NCBI RefSeq assembly: GCF_021234875.1 | Contig: NZ_JAJQVM010000003.1 | Coordinates: forward strand, 147,541-211,540 | Reading direction: 5' to 3' | DNA: 64,000 nucleotides | DNA from: Marinibactrum halimedae | GTDB lineage: Bacteria > Pseudomonadota > Gammaproteobacteria > Pseudomonadales > Cellvibrionaceae | In this document: positions 1 to 8,128 of the stretch, piece by piece | How the letters are laid out: every line of letters starts with the position of its first letter | Position numbering within the stretch: the stretch's first letter is position 1 | Position numbers and translations under genes: made by a program | The notes under the pieces: generated by a model | Told to the model about the DNA's origin: nothing | Database searches by the model: none | What the model saw: only the letters and a program-made list of their open reading frames with translations

Positions 1-1
1 G

Positions 2-517
2 GCTGTGAATTTGTCTGTGAGAAATTTGCATGACCAAGGTTTGGTCGAAAGTATTATACAGTCTATGGCAAATTATGAGTTGCCACCGAGTTGCCTAGAA
101 TTAGAGCTGACTGAAACTGTGATCATGTCAGACCCTAAGCTAGTACAAGAGGTCTTGAATGGTTTGCATGACCACGGTATTAAAATGTCGATTGATGATT
201 TTGGTACGGGATACTCTTCATTAGTCTATTTAAAGCGATTGCCAGTAAGTACTTTGAAGGTAGATTATTCCTTCGTGGTGAATATGCTCTCGGATGAACA
301 GGATGAAATCATTGTACGTTCTACTATTAATCTTGCTCACAATTTGGGCCTAAAAGTTATTGCAGAAGGTGTGGAGAATTTAGAGACGCTTAAGCGTTTA
401 GGGGAGTTAAATTGTGATCAGGCACAAGGCTTTTACATCGGTCACCCTTTGGAAGAGTCGGCCATTGAAGGATGGCTGAATGAAAATCAACAATGGAGAT
501 TGAAAGAAGATCATTGA
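2..517 (+). CDS. EAL-domain cyclic-di-GMP phosphodiesterase, C-terminal part
   Basis: The gene enters from the left edge, so only about 171 C-terminal residues and no start are visible. The fragment is the second half of an EAL domain, the fold that hydrolyses c-di-GMP to linear pGpG. It shows E-L-T-E-T near residue 36, the loop D-D-F-G-T-G-Y-S-S, the strand ending L-K-V-D-Y-S-F, and the A-E-G-V-E loop near residue 122. These carry metal-binding and catalytic acidic residues of the family, so this half looks active. The E-A-L signature itself and any GGDEF, PAS or membrane part would lie upstream of the window. The protein ends shortly after the domain. It is followed by the iron-uptake genes after about 157 bp, with no sign of a shared operon. 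Confidence 0.93.
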   Translation, partial: AVNLSVRNLHDQGLVESIIQSMANYELPPSCLELELTETVIMSDPKLVQEVLNGLHDHGIKMSIDDFGTGYSSLVYLKRLPVSTLKVDYSFVVNMLSDEQDEIIVRSTINLAHNLGLKVIAEGVENLETLKRLGELNCDQAQGFYIGHPLEESAIEGWLNENQQWRLKEDH

Positions 518-674
518 CTGTAATCATCTCCTTGCTCTTCTTAGAGCTGGTAGATTAGTATCCTATCTCTTCATTTTTTGGGCGCTGACGCAGGAAGGTA
601 GATGTTGCAAAACCGGTGTGAAGTTATTTGCAGGCGTTCCATTTTGACTTTTAATTTCACTGGAAGAGCTGGCC

Positions 675-1631
675 TTGAAATTTTCTCTTTATCTTAGTCG
701 CGTAATAGGGTTCATTTTTCATACTGTGCTTTTGGCAGTATCACTAGGTTTTGTTTCTCCTCTTTGGGCTGAAAATAGATTAGTACAGACTCAATATGGC
801 CAGATAGACGTCCCAGAGGGTATCAAGCGTGTGGTCACTTTGCATGAAGGCGCACTGGATGCAGCGGTGGCCTTGGGTATCGAGCCTCTTGGTGCTATTG
901 CGACCAGAGGGGGGAAGGGGGTGGCAACGTATTTGGCAGACTCAGTTCCCGAGATTACTATTGTGGGAACAGCCAGAGAAATCAATATTGAAGCTATTCT
1001 TGCATTAAGACCTGATTTAATTCTGGCTTCTCCAACCATGCAAAAACGGCAATACAATTTACTTTCTAAATTAGCACCAACGATTGTTCCTGCCGTTAAA
1101 CTCTTATCTAAAGACGCTTGGAAAAATAATTCTAGAGTGTATGCTCAAGCGTTGGGGAAATCAGTTGAGCTTGAAAAAATATTGATTAATCTTGATCAGC
1201 GTATTACTTCGACAAAAAACCAATTGGGACAAGAAGGCCTTACCGCTACGTTAGTTCGCTGGACGCCACAAGGGCCATTGTTGATGTCTCCCGATATCAA
1301 TTCTGCACAAATCTTGGCGCAGGTAGGCTTTCAGCTCAAAGGAAAAGAGGCCATTAAGGCTGGTCGTCCTCACAGTGACCCGTTGAGTCAAGAAAACCTG
1401 AACTTAATTAATGCGCAATGGTTATTTTTATCCAGCGTTAACCAAGATGGTAACAAGGCATTACAAACGGCCAAGTTATCACCCGCCTTTACACGATTAG
1501 AAGCCGTCAAAAACAATCGTGTCATAGTGGTCGATGGACAGCTTTGGACCAGTTCGTCAGGCCCGCTGTCTGCTAAAGCGATCTTAGATGATTTACAACA
1601 GCAAGTGCTATCAACACAAAAGCCCAACTAG
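675..1631 (+). CDS. Periplasmic iron-siderophore-binding protein (FecB/FhuD-like)
   Basis: This is the substrate-binding component of a type II ABC importer. A signal peptide covers about residues 1-32 (hydrophobic stretch, then P-L-W-A before E-N). The mature part shows the class III binding-protein pattern: R-V-V-T-L near residue 53, A-L-G-I-E-P-L-G, D-L-I-L-A-S near residue 115, and the late L-W-T-S-S-S-G-P-L motif. These features resemble ferric-siderophore or dicitrate binders rather than vitamin B12 binders. The start is TTG at 675, chosen because the signal peptide begins there. The two permeases and the ATPase follow within about 10 bp of each other in fecBCDE order, so the four are one operon. 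The exact ligand cannot be read from the sequence. Confidence 0.9.
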   Translation: MKFSLYLSRVIGFIFHTVLLAVSLGFVSPLWAENRLVQTQYGQIDVPEGIKRVVTLHEGALDAAVALGIEPLGAIATRGGKGVATYLADSVPEITIVGTAREINIEAILALRPDLILASPTMQKRQYNLLSKLAPTIVPAVKLLSKDAWKNNSRVYAQALGKSVELEKILINLDQRITSTKNQLGQEGLTATLVRWTPQGPLLMSPDINSAQILAQVGFQLKGKEAIKAGRPHSDPLSQENLNLINAQWLFLSSVNQDGNKALQTAKLSPAFTRLEAVKNNRVIVVDGQLWTSSSGPLSAKAILDDLQQQVLSTQKPN

Positions 1632-1640
1632 ATCTATTGG

Positions 1641-2627
1641 GTGAGCGTAAACATGAGATTATTGTTAAGCCTCTGCTTATTGCTGGTGATGTTATTTGCC
1701 AGCATGCTCATTGGTTCGGGTAATGTTCCCTTCGTTGACGCGCTAGCGGCTCTTGGAAATCAAGGGTCTGAGACCGCACGCTTTGTCGTTTGGGAGTTGC
1801 GGTTTAGTCGAACACTGATGGCCCTGGTCGTTGGCGTATGCCTAGCCGTTGCCGGTGCGTTAATGCAAACCTTAACCAAAAACCCTTTGGCTGAGCCTGG
1901 GTTGATGGGGGTCAGTGCGGGCAGTGCCTTCGCCATTGGTTTGGCCATTTTGTTCGGCGCTGGGGCGGCAGACCTTTCCGTGTGGCCTGCGCAAATCGGT
2001 GCGCTGGTGGGTTGCCTTCTCGTGATTTGGATTAGCCAGACCCAAAATTTGGCGAATGACCCGGTGCGATTGGTGTTGACCGGGGCGACCTTATCCGCTC
2101 TTTTGCTTTCTTCAACGGCCATTATTTTGATGCTGGATGATCGAGTTGCCGATGAAATTCGCTTCTGGATCATGGGCAGTGTTGCTGGGCGCAATGTTAA
2201 TACGTTATATCATGTGATGCCGTCTTTGGTGATTGCCGGTCTTATTGTTGCGGTATTTATCAGGCCGCTTGCCTCGATTGGCTTGGGGGAAACGGTGGCG
2301 GTGGGCCTGGGGCACAACCCAAATAAGATCCGAATGGTGATTATTATTGCGGTGGCTTTATTGGTTGGCGCTGCAACCGCAGTGGCTGGCCCTCTTATTT
2401 TTGTTGGGTTGGTTGTTCCTTTTACCGCCCGCGCGATTGCAGGAACGGATATCCGTCGATACCTCTGGCAATGTTTATTGCTGGGCCCCTGTTTATTAGT
2501 GTTTGCCGATATTATTTGTCGCGTTATTGTTCCCCCTTCAGAGTTACCCGTGGGTGTTTTGACTACGTTGATTGGTGCGCCAGTCTTACTTTTTCTTGTG
2601 CACACTAAACGTATTCCCCGGTTATAG
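1641..2627 (+). CDS. FecCD-family ABC permease, first subunit
   Basis: This inner-membrane protein of 328 residues has the usual length and about nine to ten hydrophobic segments of the FecCD/BtuC family. Family motifs are present: the R-F-S-R-T-L-M-A region near residue 52, G-A-L-M-Q-T-L-T-K-N-P-L-A-E-P near residue 72 followed by L-G-V/M-G-V-S-A-G, and V-G-P-L-I-F-V-G-L-like residues in the C-terminal half that contact the ATPase. It starts with GTG at 1641, ten bases after the binding-protein stop. It would pair with the next gene as a heterodimeric channel. Confidence 0.93.
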   Translation: MSVNMRLLLSLCLLLVMLFASMLIGSGNVPFVDALAALGNQGSETARFVVWELRFSRTLMALVVGVCLAVAGALMQTLTKNPLAEPGLMGVSAGSAFAIGLAILFGAGAADLSVWPAQIGALVGCLLVIWISQTQNLANDPVRLVLTGATLSALLLSSTAIILMLDDRVADEIRFWIMGSVAGRNVNTLYHVMPSLVIAGLIVAVFIRPLASIGLGETVAVGLGHNPNKIRMVIIIAVALLVGAATAVAGPLIFVGLVVPFTARAIAGTDIRRYLWQCLLLGPCLLVFADIICRVIVPPSELPVGVLTTLIGAPVLLFLVHTKRIPRL

Positions 2628-2637
2628 GTAAGCGGCT

Positions 2638-3684
2638 GTGAATGTTTTATCAGAGATAAAAAAGAGTGAGAACAAGACGGTTTCTCGTCAGTCTCGTTTC
2701 CGAACGTCTGTATTTCAAAATATGCCAGTCATCGGGTTAATGCTGCTGTTGTTATTGGTAGCTTGTTCGGCATTGATGTTGGGTACCGTCTCGCTCAGTT
2801 TGGAACAGCTGCAAAGCATCTTATTGGGTGAAGGAGACCCTTTACTGCAGTTTATGGTGGTGGAAATTCGCCTGCCTCGTGTATTGTCGGCCATAGTGAC
2901 TGGCGCCGGGTTTGCCTTGGCGGGTTTGCTAATGCAGATTTTGGCGAGAAATCGTTTAGCAACGCCCAGTATTATTGGTATCGACAGTGCCTCAACGACT
3001 TTTGTGGTTATCGGCTTAACGGCCGGTTGGGCCATTGCCCCTCATTGGCTGGCGCTATTGGGTGCGTTTGTGACTGCGTCACTGATTTTGGTAGTGGCTC
3101 GTGGCACTGGTACGCAAGGTCACCGCTTTATTATTACTGGGCTCGGTATTGGTGCCATCGCCAGTGCCATGACTCAGTTGGTTTTAAGCCGAACCAATAT
3201 CGATTTTGTTAATCAAGCCTTTGCCTGGACAGTAGGCAGTCTTAATACGCCTTCAGTAGAAGCGTTAAAGATTGCCAGCGTGGGCATCTTAATCAGTTTT
3301 ATTATCACTTTATTCTTTAGGCGAACATTGCAGATCATGCAGTTTTCCGATGCCAGAGCCATTGTTCTCGGCTGCTCCATCGATAAAATGCGCCTGTTTT
3401 GTTTGGTGTTGTCTGTGGTGACCACGGCACTGGCGGTGTCGGTTGTTGGGCCTGTTGGGTTTATTTCTTTATTGGGGCCAGAAGTAGCGAGGCGCTTATT
3501 GGGACAACACAAAATTCCCTTATTGGCGACCTGCCTGGTTGGTTCCATTTTCATGATACTGGCAGATTTAATTGGAAGAACGGCTTTTGCCCCCTTGGAA
3601 TTACCCGTTGGTATGGTCACGGCGATTGTGGGTAGCCCCTATTTACTCTGGTTGTTAACTCGACAGCCTAAAGGAAGCATTTAA
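2638..3684 (+). CDS. FecCD-family ABC permease, second subunit
   Basis: This second FecCD-type permease has 348 residues. It differs from the first by an extra hydrophilic N-terminus of about 25 residues before the first membrane segment. Typical motifs are R-L-P-R-V-L-S-A near residue 79, G-L-L-M-Q-I-L-A-R-N-R-L-A-T-P-S, and G-P-V-G-F-I-S-L-L-G-P-E in the coupling region. It starts with GTG at 2638, and its TAA stop overlaps the ATG of the ATPase gene by one base (TAATG), which points to translational coupling. The heterodimer arrangement resembles FecC/FecD rather than homodimeric BtuC. Confidence 0.93.
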   Translation: MNVLSEIKKSENKTVSRQSRFRTSVFQNMPVIGLMLLLLLVACSALMLGTVSLSLEQLQSILLGEGDPLLQFMVVEIRLPRVLSAIVTGAGFALAGLLMQILARNRLATPSIIGIDSASTTFVVIGLTAGWAIAPHWLALLGAFVTASLILVVARGTGTQGHRFIITGLGIGAIASAMTQLVLSRTNIDFVNQAFAWTVGSLNTPSVEALKIASVGILISFIITLFFRRTLQIMQFSDARAIVLGCSIDKMRLFCLVLSVVTTALAVSVVGPVGFISLLGPEVARRLLGQHKIPLLATCLVGSIFMILADLIGRTAFAPLELPVGMVTAIVGSPYLLWLLTRQPKGSI

Positions 3685-4493
3685 TGGCCTCTGTACATTC
3701 TGATTTACCATTGCACTTAATGGAGGCGAGCGAGCTTTCTTTAGGACACGATGACACACTGATTATTGAGCGGCTTTCCGTTCGTTTACAACCTGGATCG
3801 ATTAGTGCCATTGTTGGGCCAAATGGCTGTGGAAAATCCACTTTATTGAAAGGATTATCACGGATTTTAACCCCAAAAGCGGGGCAGGTTTTGTTGGATG
3901 GTAAAGATGTAAAACAACTCCCTTCACGAGAAGTCGCCAAACACATTGGTCTAATGCCGCAGGATAACCAAGCGCCAGATGGCATTACCGTCCGAGAGTT
4001 GGTGGAGTTTGGTCGTCATCCGCATCAGGGTTTATTTCGACAATGGACGAAGGAAGACGAAAGTATTGTCAACATGGCCATTGCCTCAGCCGATTTAACG
4101 GATATTCAAGATCGTAAACTGGAAACGCTTTCGGGCGGCCAGCGACAGCGTGCTTGGATTGCTATGACCGTTGCACAAGATACATCAATTTTATTATTGG
4201 ATGAGCCGACTTCTGCGTTAGATCTTGGCCACGAATTAGAGGTTTTGGAGCTTATTAAACGTCTAAATGAGCAAGGAAAAACCATCGTGATGGTGATACA
4301 CGATATTAATATGGCTTGTCGCTTTGCCGATCACCTTATTGCCATGGTGGGAGGGAAAATTGTGGCAGAAGGGGCGCCGGAAAAGGTCATCGATAAGTCA
4401 TTGATACGAGATTTATACAAAGTCGATTGTGATATTGTTTCTCAGCCCGGTTACTCGTACCCCATGATCATACCGAAAACACTGTGTGAATAA
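3684..4493 (+). CDS. Iron-siderophore ABC transporter ATP-binding protein (FecE-like)
   Basis: This is the cytoplasmic ATPase of the importer, 269 residues and of typical length. The Walker A motif G-P-N-G-C-G-K-S-T lies near residue 47, the Q-loop is in M-P-Q-D-N-Q, the signature L-S-G-G-Q-R-Q-R-A is near residue 150, the Walker B plus D-loop is L-L-L-D-E-P-T-S-A-L-D, and the switch His is in V-I-H-D-I-N. All catalytic positions are intact. The start codon shares one base with the stop of the preceding permease gene. It closes the four-gene operon. Confidence 0.95.
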   Translation: MASVHSDLPLHLMEASELSLGHDDTLIIERLSVRLQPGSISAIVGPNGCGKSTLLKGLSRILTPKAGQVLLDGKDVKQLPSREVAKHIGLMPQDNQAPDGITVRELVEFGRHPHQGLFRQWTKEDESIVNMAIASADLTDIQDRKLETLSGGQRQRAWIAMTVAQDTSILLLDEPTSALDLGHELEVLELIKRLNEQGKTIVMVIHDINMACRFADHLIAMVGGKIVAEGAPEKVIDKSLIRDLYKVDCDIVSQPGYSYPMIIPKTLCE

Positions 4494-4588
4494 CCTTATT
4501 CAAAGTATTGTTTATTTCAGATAGCTTAAATTCCTTTTGAATGCATTCGTATTCATCACTCTTTTTTCTAAAATTTAGATAATCTCAT

Positions 4589-4617
4589 AAAGTTGCCTTT
4601 TTTATTGGGGCAACTTT
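4589..4617. terminator. Hairpin downstream of the iron-uptake operon
   Basis: A perfect 9-bp stem, AAAGTTGCC (4589-4597) and GGCAACTTT (4609-4617), encloses a T-rich loop. It lies about 95 bp after the ATPase stop. There is no T-run after the stem on either strand, so it is a weak terminator candidate, or an RNA-stabilising hairpin. The rest of the 4494-4787 gap holds short A/T-rich direct repeats (CAAACATTA twice near 4648-4668) and presumably the promoter of the next gene. Confidence 0.4.
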
Positions 4618-4787
4618 GGCGCCCAGTAGTACAAGTCAGCAGTACAAACATTAATGCAAACATTAGTACAATATTATAATAATTATTGGGCATTTCAATA
4701 TTCTGGTTTTATTGGTTGCTGAGTTAATCTTAACGCCTAGCCTTTAAAATCAAGTTCAATGACACGTCCTGTGTCGGTGAGTTTATC

Positions 4788-7700
4788 ATGTCTATTCGTT
4801 ATCAGCGTATTGCATCGTGCTTAATGTGTGCAGGGGTGTATTTCACTCCTATCGCTCAAGCTGAAATTGCAGCGACGCATATATACCACAATCATATGCC
4901 AAATTTCTGGCCCTATTATGATGTAATGACCTATGCCGCAACGCCAATCGGTGCATCGATTCGTTATACCTATGATGGCCAGGTCGTTGAGTTGAAAAAA
5001 AATCCTGGCCCCGATTATTCTTTTTACATTCCGGGTAGCGGACAACCGATGCCGCACGATGATTTAATTAGTTATTATTCCCACCATGCAAAAAGAGGGG
5101 CTTACTTAAATTGGCCGATGGAAACGGTTAATCAAAATCGCCGTAATCACCCATTGAGTCAAACGCACGTAACCATGTCTGGCTCGGTGATTAATAACGT
5201 ACAAAGCTTTGCTGAACTTGGCAATTTATCCGGCTATAACTTGGGGTGGGGGAGCGCATGGCGTAATACTCAAAACTCGGTTAAAACCGCCAATGGGTTT
5301 AACGCGTTGGATACAATTAATTTTTCCGGTCATCACTCGATGGGGCCGTTGGTGGGGCGAGATTACTTATTAAAAGATATTGTTTATCAGCGTGCCACAT
5401 TAGCACAGCCGTATTTTATTGGCTCTCAATTTAAAAAATCCAAAGGCTTTTTCCCAACGGAATTGGGTTTTTCAGAAAGAATTATTCCTACTTTAAGCAA
5501 GCTGGACATCGAGTGGTCGGTACTGGGTAATGTTCATTATTCACGTACATTGCAAGATTACCCGTACTTAAATGACCCGGGTGTGGATACATTAATTTCC
5601 CCGCCGAATCGCGCTGACCTTCAAAATGAAAGCTCAGTCGGTCGGTGGAAATCCATTCAGATGTTTAATGAACAACAAGTGACTCACAATAAATTTCCTT
5701 TTGCCTCCATACCTCACTGGGTGCAATACGTGGATCCAGAAACAGCGCAAGTTTATAAAGTGGCGGGTATTCCTGTGGAGCAGGCCAGCTCGTGGGAAGA
5801 AGGTTATCAAGGTTCGGTTTCAGCGGGGTTTTTAAAAGAATTTGAAGGTGATGCGAGGTCCTTAGGTCGTCAGCAATACTTTGTGATTGCCCACGATGGC
5901 GATAACTCTTCTGGTCGTGCCGGTGATGGGGGTACGTGGGCCAATTCGGGCCGGGTGACTTATGCGGAATCCGGTGTGACGGGCATGGGGGTTGAAGAGT
6001 ACCTGAGGGTAAATCCGATACCCGCTAATGATGTCGTTCATGTGCAAGATGGATCGTGGATTGATACACGAGACTCTTCTGCTGATCCGACTTGGTATCA
6101 CTGGCATTTGCCCATGGGAGTGTGGGATGCGCAATTATCGGCATTTAATACTGCCAATGGCACAAACTTTCCTCAATTGTTTGCCGAAAATGGCAGCAAG
6201 CGATCCCATATGCCGTCACTGGAAATGGGGTATCACTATTTAGAAAGAAATTTTGCTTTACTGCAAGCGGCAGAAAACTACGCCAAAACGGCTGAGCAAA
6301 TTTGGTTAGATTCGCACCCCAATTATTGGTCGCCCTCATCTACCTTAGACCGAGAAGTGACTTATAGCGGTAATCAGCTTAACCCATGGATGATGAGTTA
6401 CCCTGTAAAAGGGGATGAAAATAACGATTATGCCGGTGGTGCTAATCCTGCAGAATTGGCGTGGTATTTTTTAATTGCATCCATTGATTCTGGATTTGGT
6501 TACTACGATGAAAATGTTGACGATAACGTTAAACCGACGATTTCGTTTAATCAATCGTTGTATTTTTCGAAACCGTACGTTGCTGACCATCGCGCTGATG
6601 ATCGAACTGGGCCCTCTATATGGTGGCCGCAACGCTACCCTTACAATCCGGGAAGTGTGAATAATTCCAAGGCAGAAGGGTGGGCAACCATGTACATGAA
6701 CACCACCTTTGCGATTTACACTTATGCCTTTGATGTGAGTGGTCTATCATCGATTTCGGTAAAAGTACGCGAACATAAAAATAAAAGCGCCAGCGCCACC
6801 GATAAAACCTACCAACTGTATCATCCTGAGCGACATGCGAATGACCCGAATGTGAACCCCAATAATGTGGGTGAGTGGGCGAGTTATCCGTTGCAGCGTC
6901 GTGATTTATCTTCGGTTATTAACGGTGTGCCGTGGCAACCTTCTGGCCAGGCGACATTTAATGTTGTGCCCGCTGAAGACATTGGCGATTTGTATTATGC
7001 CTATTTCAATCAATACCAAGATACGTTGCTGGATTATTATATTGAGGCGCGGGATTCTCGTGGCAATATCACTCGTAGTGATATTCAGCAAGTTTATGTG
7101 GGTACAGGGCGTTATCGTCGAAATAGCGATGGGAAATTGGTAGAAGACATCAATGGGCCAATCACTGGAGAGCATCCATTTTTTACCGACGATGTTTCAT
7201 TTAACCTGCCGCCACAAGCTGTTATTCAACCCGGAAATTTGATTGTTCAAAAAGGAGATACCGTGGTGTTGGATGGCCGAGCCTCCAACGATGATGATGG
7301 TGAAATTGTGGCATACCAATGGAGTACGGGGGAGAGTACGGAGGTGATTGAGTTTATCGCTGATCAAACTCAAATCATTGAACTGACTGTCACGGATAAC
7401 GAAGGTGCTTCAAATAGCACATCGGTGACCATCACCCTAGAAGGGGATGATATACCAACGGATTATGATCAAAATTTCCCAAGTCTTTATTTTCGCGGTA
7501 CGCCAAATAATTGGGGCACAAGCGAGATGGTCTTGGTGGCTGATCATACTTGGCAAATAGAAATAGAGTTAGATGGCCGTAATAATCAACGATATAAAGT
7601 CGACTTGTACGGGGACTGGCGAGACAATTACGGCGATAACAATGGTGATGGTGTTCTTGATGGCGGTGGCGGTGATATCTATACCAGTGTGACAGGGGTG

Positions 7701-8063
7701 TATCGGTTAACCGTGAATGATGAAACCTTGTCTTATCAATTGGAGCAGGTCTCTGATGGGCCCGATGACGAATTACGGAAAAATTTCTCGCAGCTTTATT
7801 TTCGAGGAACGCCGAATGGTTGGGGCGTGACAGAAATGTCATTGATTGATCACCATCGTTGGGCAGTCTTAGTCGATTTTTCTGGCCAATCGGATCAGCG
7901 CTTTAAAGTGGATGTGAATGGTGATTGGTCGGAGAATTATGGTGATAATCAAAATGATGGGCGTCTTGATGGTAATGGAGCGGACATCTATACCAGTGTA
8001 CGGGGGCGGTATTGGGTGGAGGTGAACGACCAAACCATGAGTTATAGCATAAGAGCGGAATAG
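4788..8063 (+). CDS. Secreted GH57-like glycoside hydrolase with PKD and two starch-binding-like domains
   Basis: This is a 1091-residue exported protein. A signal peptide ends at A-Q-A (residue 25). The N-terminal part begins with H-N-H-M-P (34-38), which fits GH57 conserved region 1 (H-x-H-x-P). P-T-E-L-G-F-S-E (about 224-231) could hold the GH57 nucleophile Glu, and A-H-D-G-D-N (about 367-372) resembles the region-4 aspartate motif. A PKD domain occupies about 806-881. Two tandem repeats follow (about 893-985 and 995-1090), each opening L-Y-F-R-G-T-P-N-x-W-G and containing G-D-W-x-x-N-Y-G-D-N; these look like starch- or glucan-binding modules. GH57 enzymes act on alpha-glucans with retention, so an extracellular amylase-type role is inferred, not shown. 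Family assignment rests on short motifs and is moderately sure; the module layout is clear. Confidence 0.72.
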   Translation: MSIRYQRIASCLMCAGVYFTPIAQAEIAATHIYHNHMPNFWPYYDVMTYAATPIGASIRYTYDGQVVELKKNPGPDYSFYIPGSGQPMPHDDLISYYSHHAKRGAYLNWPMETVNQNRRNHPLSQTHVTMSGSVINNVQSFAELGNLSGYNLGWGSAWRNTQNSVKTANGFNALDTINFSGHHSMGPLVGRDYLLKDIVYQRATLAQPYFIGSQFKKSKGFFPTELGFSERIIPTLSKLDIEWSVLGNVHYSRTLQDYPYLNDPGVDTLISPPNRADLQNESSVGRWKSIQMFNEQQVTHNKFPFASIPHWVQYVDPETAQVYKVAGIPVEQASSWEEGYQGSVSAGFLKEFEGDARSLGRQQYFVIAHDGDNSSGRAGDGGTWANSGRVTYAESGVTGMGVEEYLRVNPIPANDVVHVQDGSWIDTRDSSADPTWYHWHLPMGVWDAQLSAFNTANGTNFPQLFAENGSKRSHMPSLEMGYHYLERNFALLQAAENYAKTAEQIWLDSHPNYWSPSSTLDREVTYSGNQLNPWMMSYPVKGDENNDYAGGANPAELAWYFLIASIDSGFGYYDENVDDNVKPTISFNQSLYFSKPYVADHRADDRTGPSIWWPQRYPYNPGSVNNSKAEGWATMYMNTTFAIYTYAFDVSGLSSISVKVREHKNKSASATDKTYQLYHPERHANDPNVNPNNVGEWASYPLQRRDLSSVINGVPWQPSGQATFNVVPAEDIGDLYYAYFNQYQDTLLDYYIEARDSRGNITRSDIQQVYVGTGRYRRNSDGKLVEDINGPITGEHPFFTDDVSFNLPPQAVIQPGNLIVQKGDTVVLDGRASNDDDGEIVAYQWSTGESTEVIEFIADQTQIIELTVTDNEGASNSTSVTITLEGDDIPTDYDQNFPSLYFRGTPNNWGTSEMVLVADHTWQIEIELDGRNNQRYKVDLYGDWRDNYGDNNGDGVLDGGGGDIYTSVTGVYRLTVNDETLSYQLEQVSDGPDDELRKNFSQLYFRGTPNGWGVTEMSLIDHHRWAVLVDFSGQSDQRFKVDVNGDWSENYGDNQNDGRLDGNGADIYTSVRGRYWVEVNDQTMSYSIRAE

Positions 8064-8100
8064 GTATTTTTTCCAAGGATGGGATGGTTGTCGGTGAGTT

Positions 8101-8128
8101 AGGTTAGAGTTTTACCTCTAACCTTTTT
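8101..8128 (+). terminator. Rho-independent terminator of the GH57-like gene
   Basis: A 9-bp perfect stem, AGGTTAGAG (8101-8109) and CTCTAACCT (8116-8124), with a 6-base loop is followed by a T-run. It lies 38 bp after the glycosidase stop. Its right arm overlaps the stop codon of the convergent transporter gene, so the same hairpin marks the end of both transcripts. Confidence 0.85.

Noticed and set aside
509-528. Fur-box-like dyad GATCATT-N6-AATCATC before the iron-uptake operon
   Set aside because: The arms agree at six of seven positions but spacing and core do not fit the 19-bp Fur consensus, and the site overlaps the stop of the EAL gene, about 150 bp from the operon start.
518-674. 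Possible cobalamin riboswitch leader
   Set aside because: CAGGAAGGTAG and a CCGGTGTGAAG stretch recall parts of the B12 box, but order and pairing of the other elements are missing, and the binding protein looks siderophore type.
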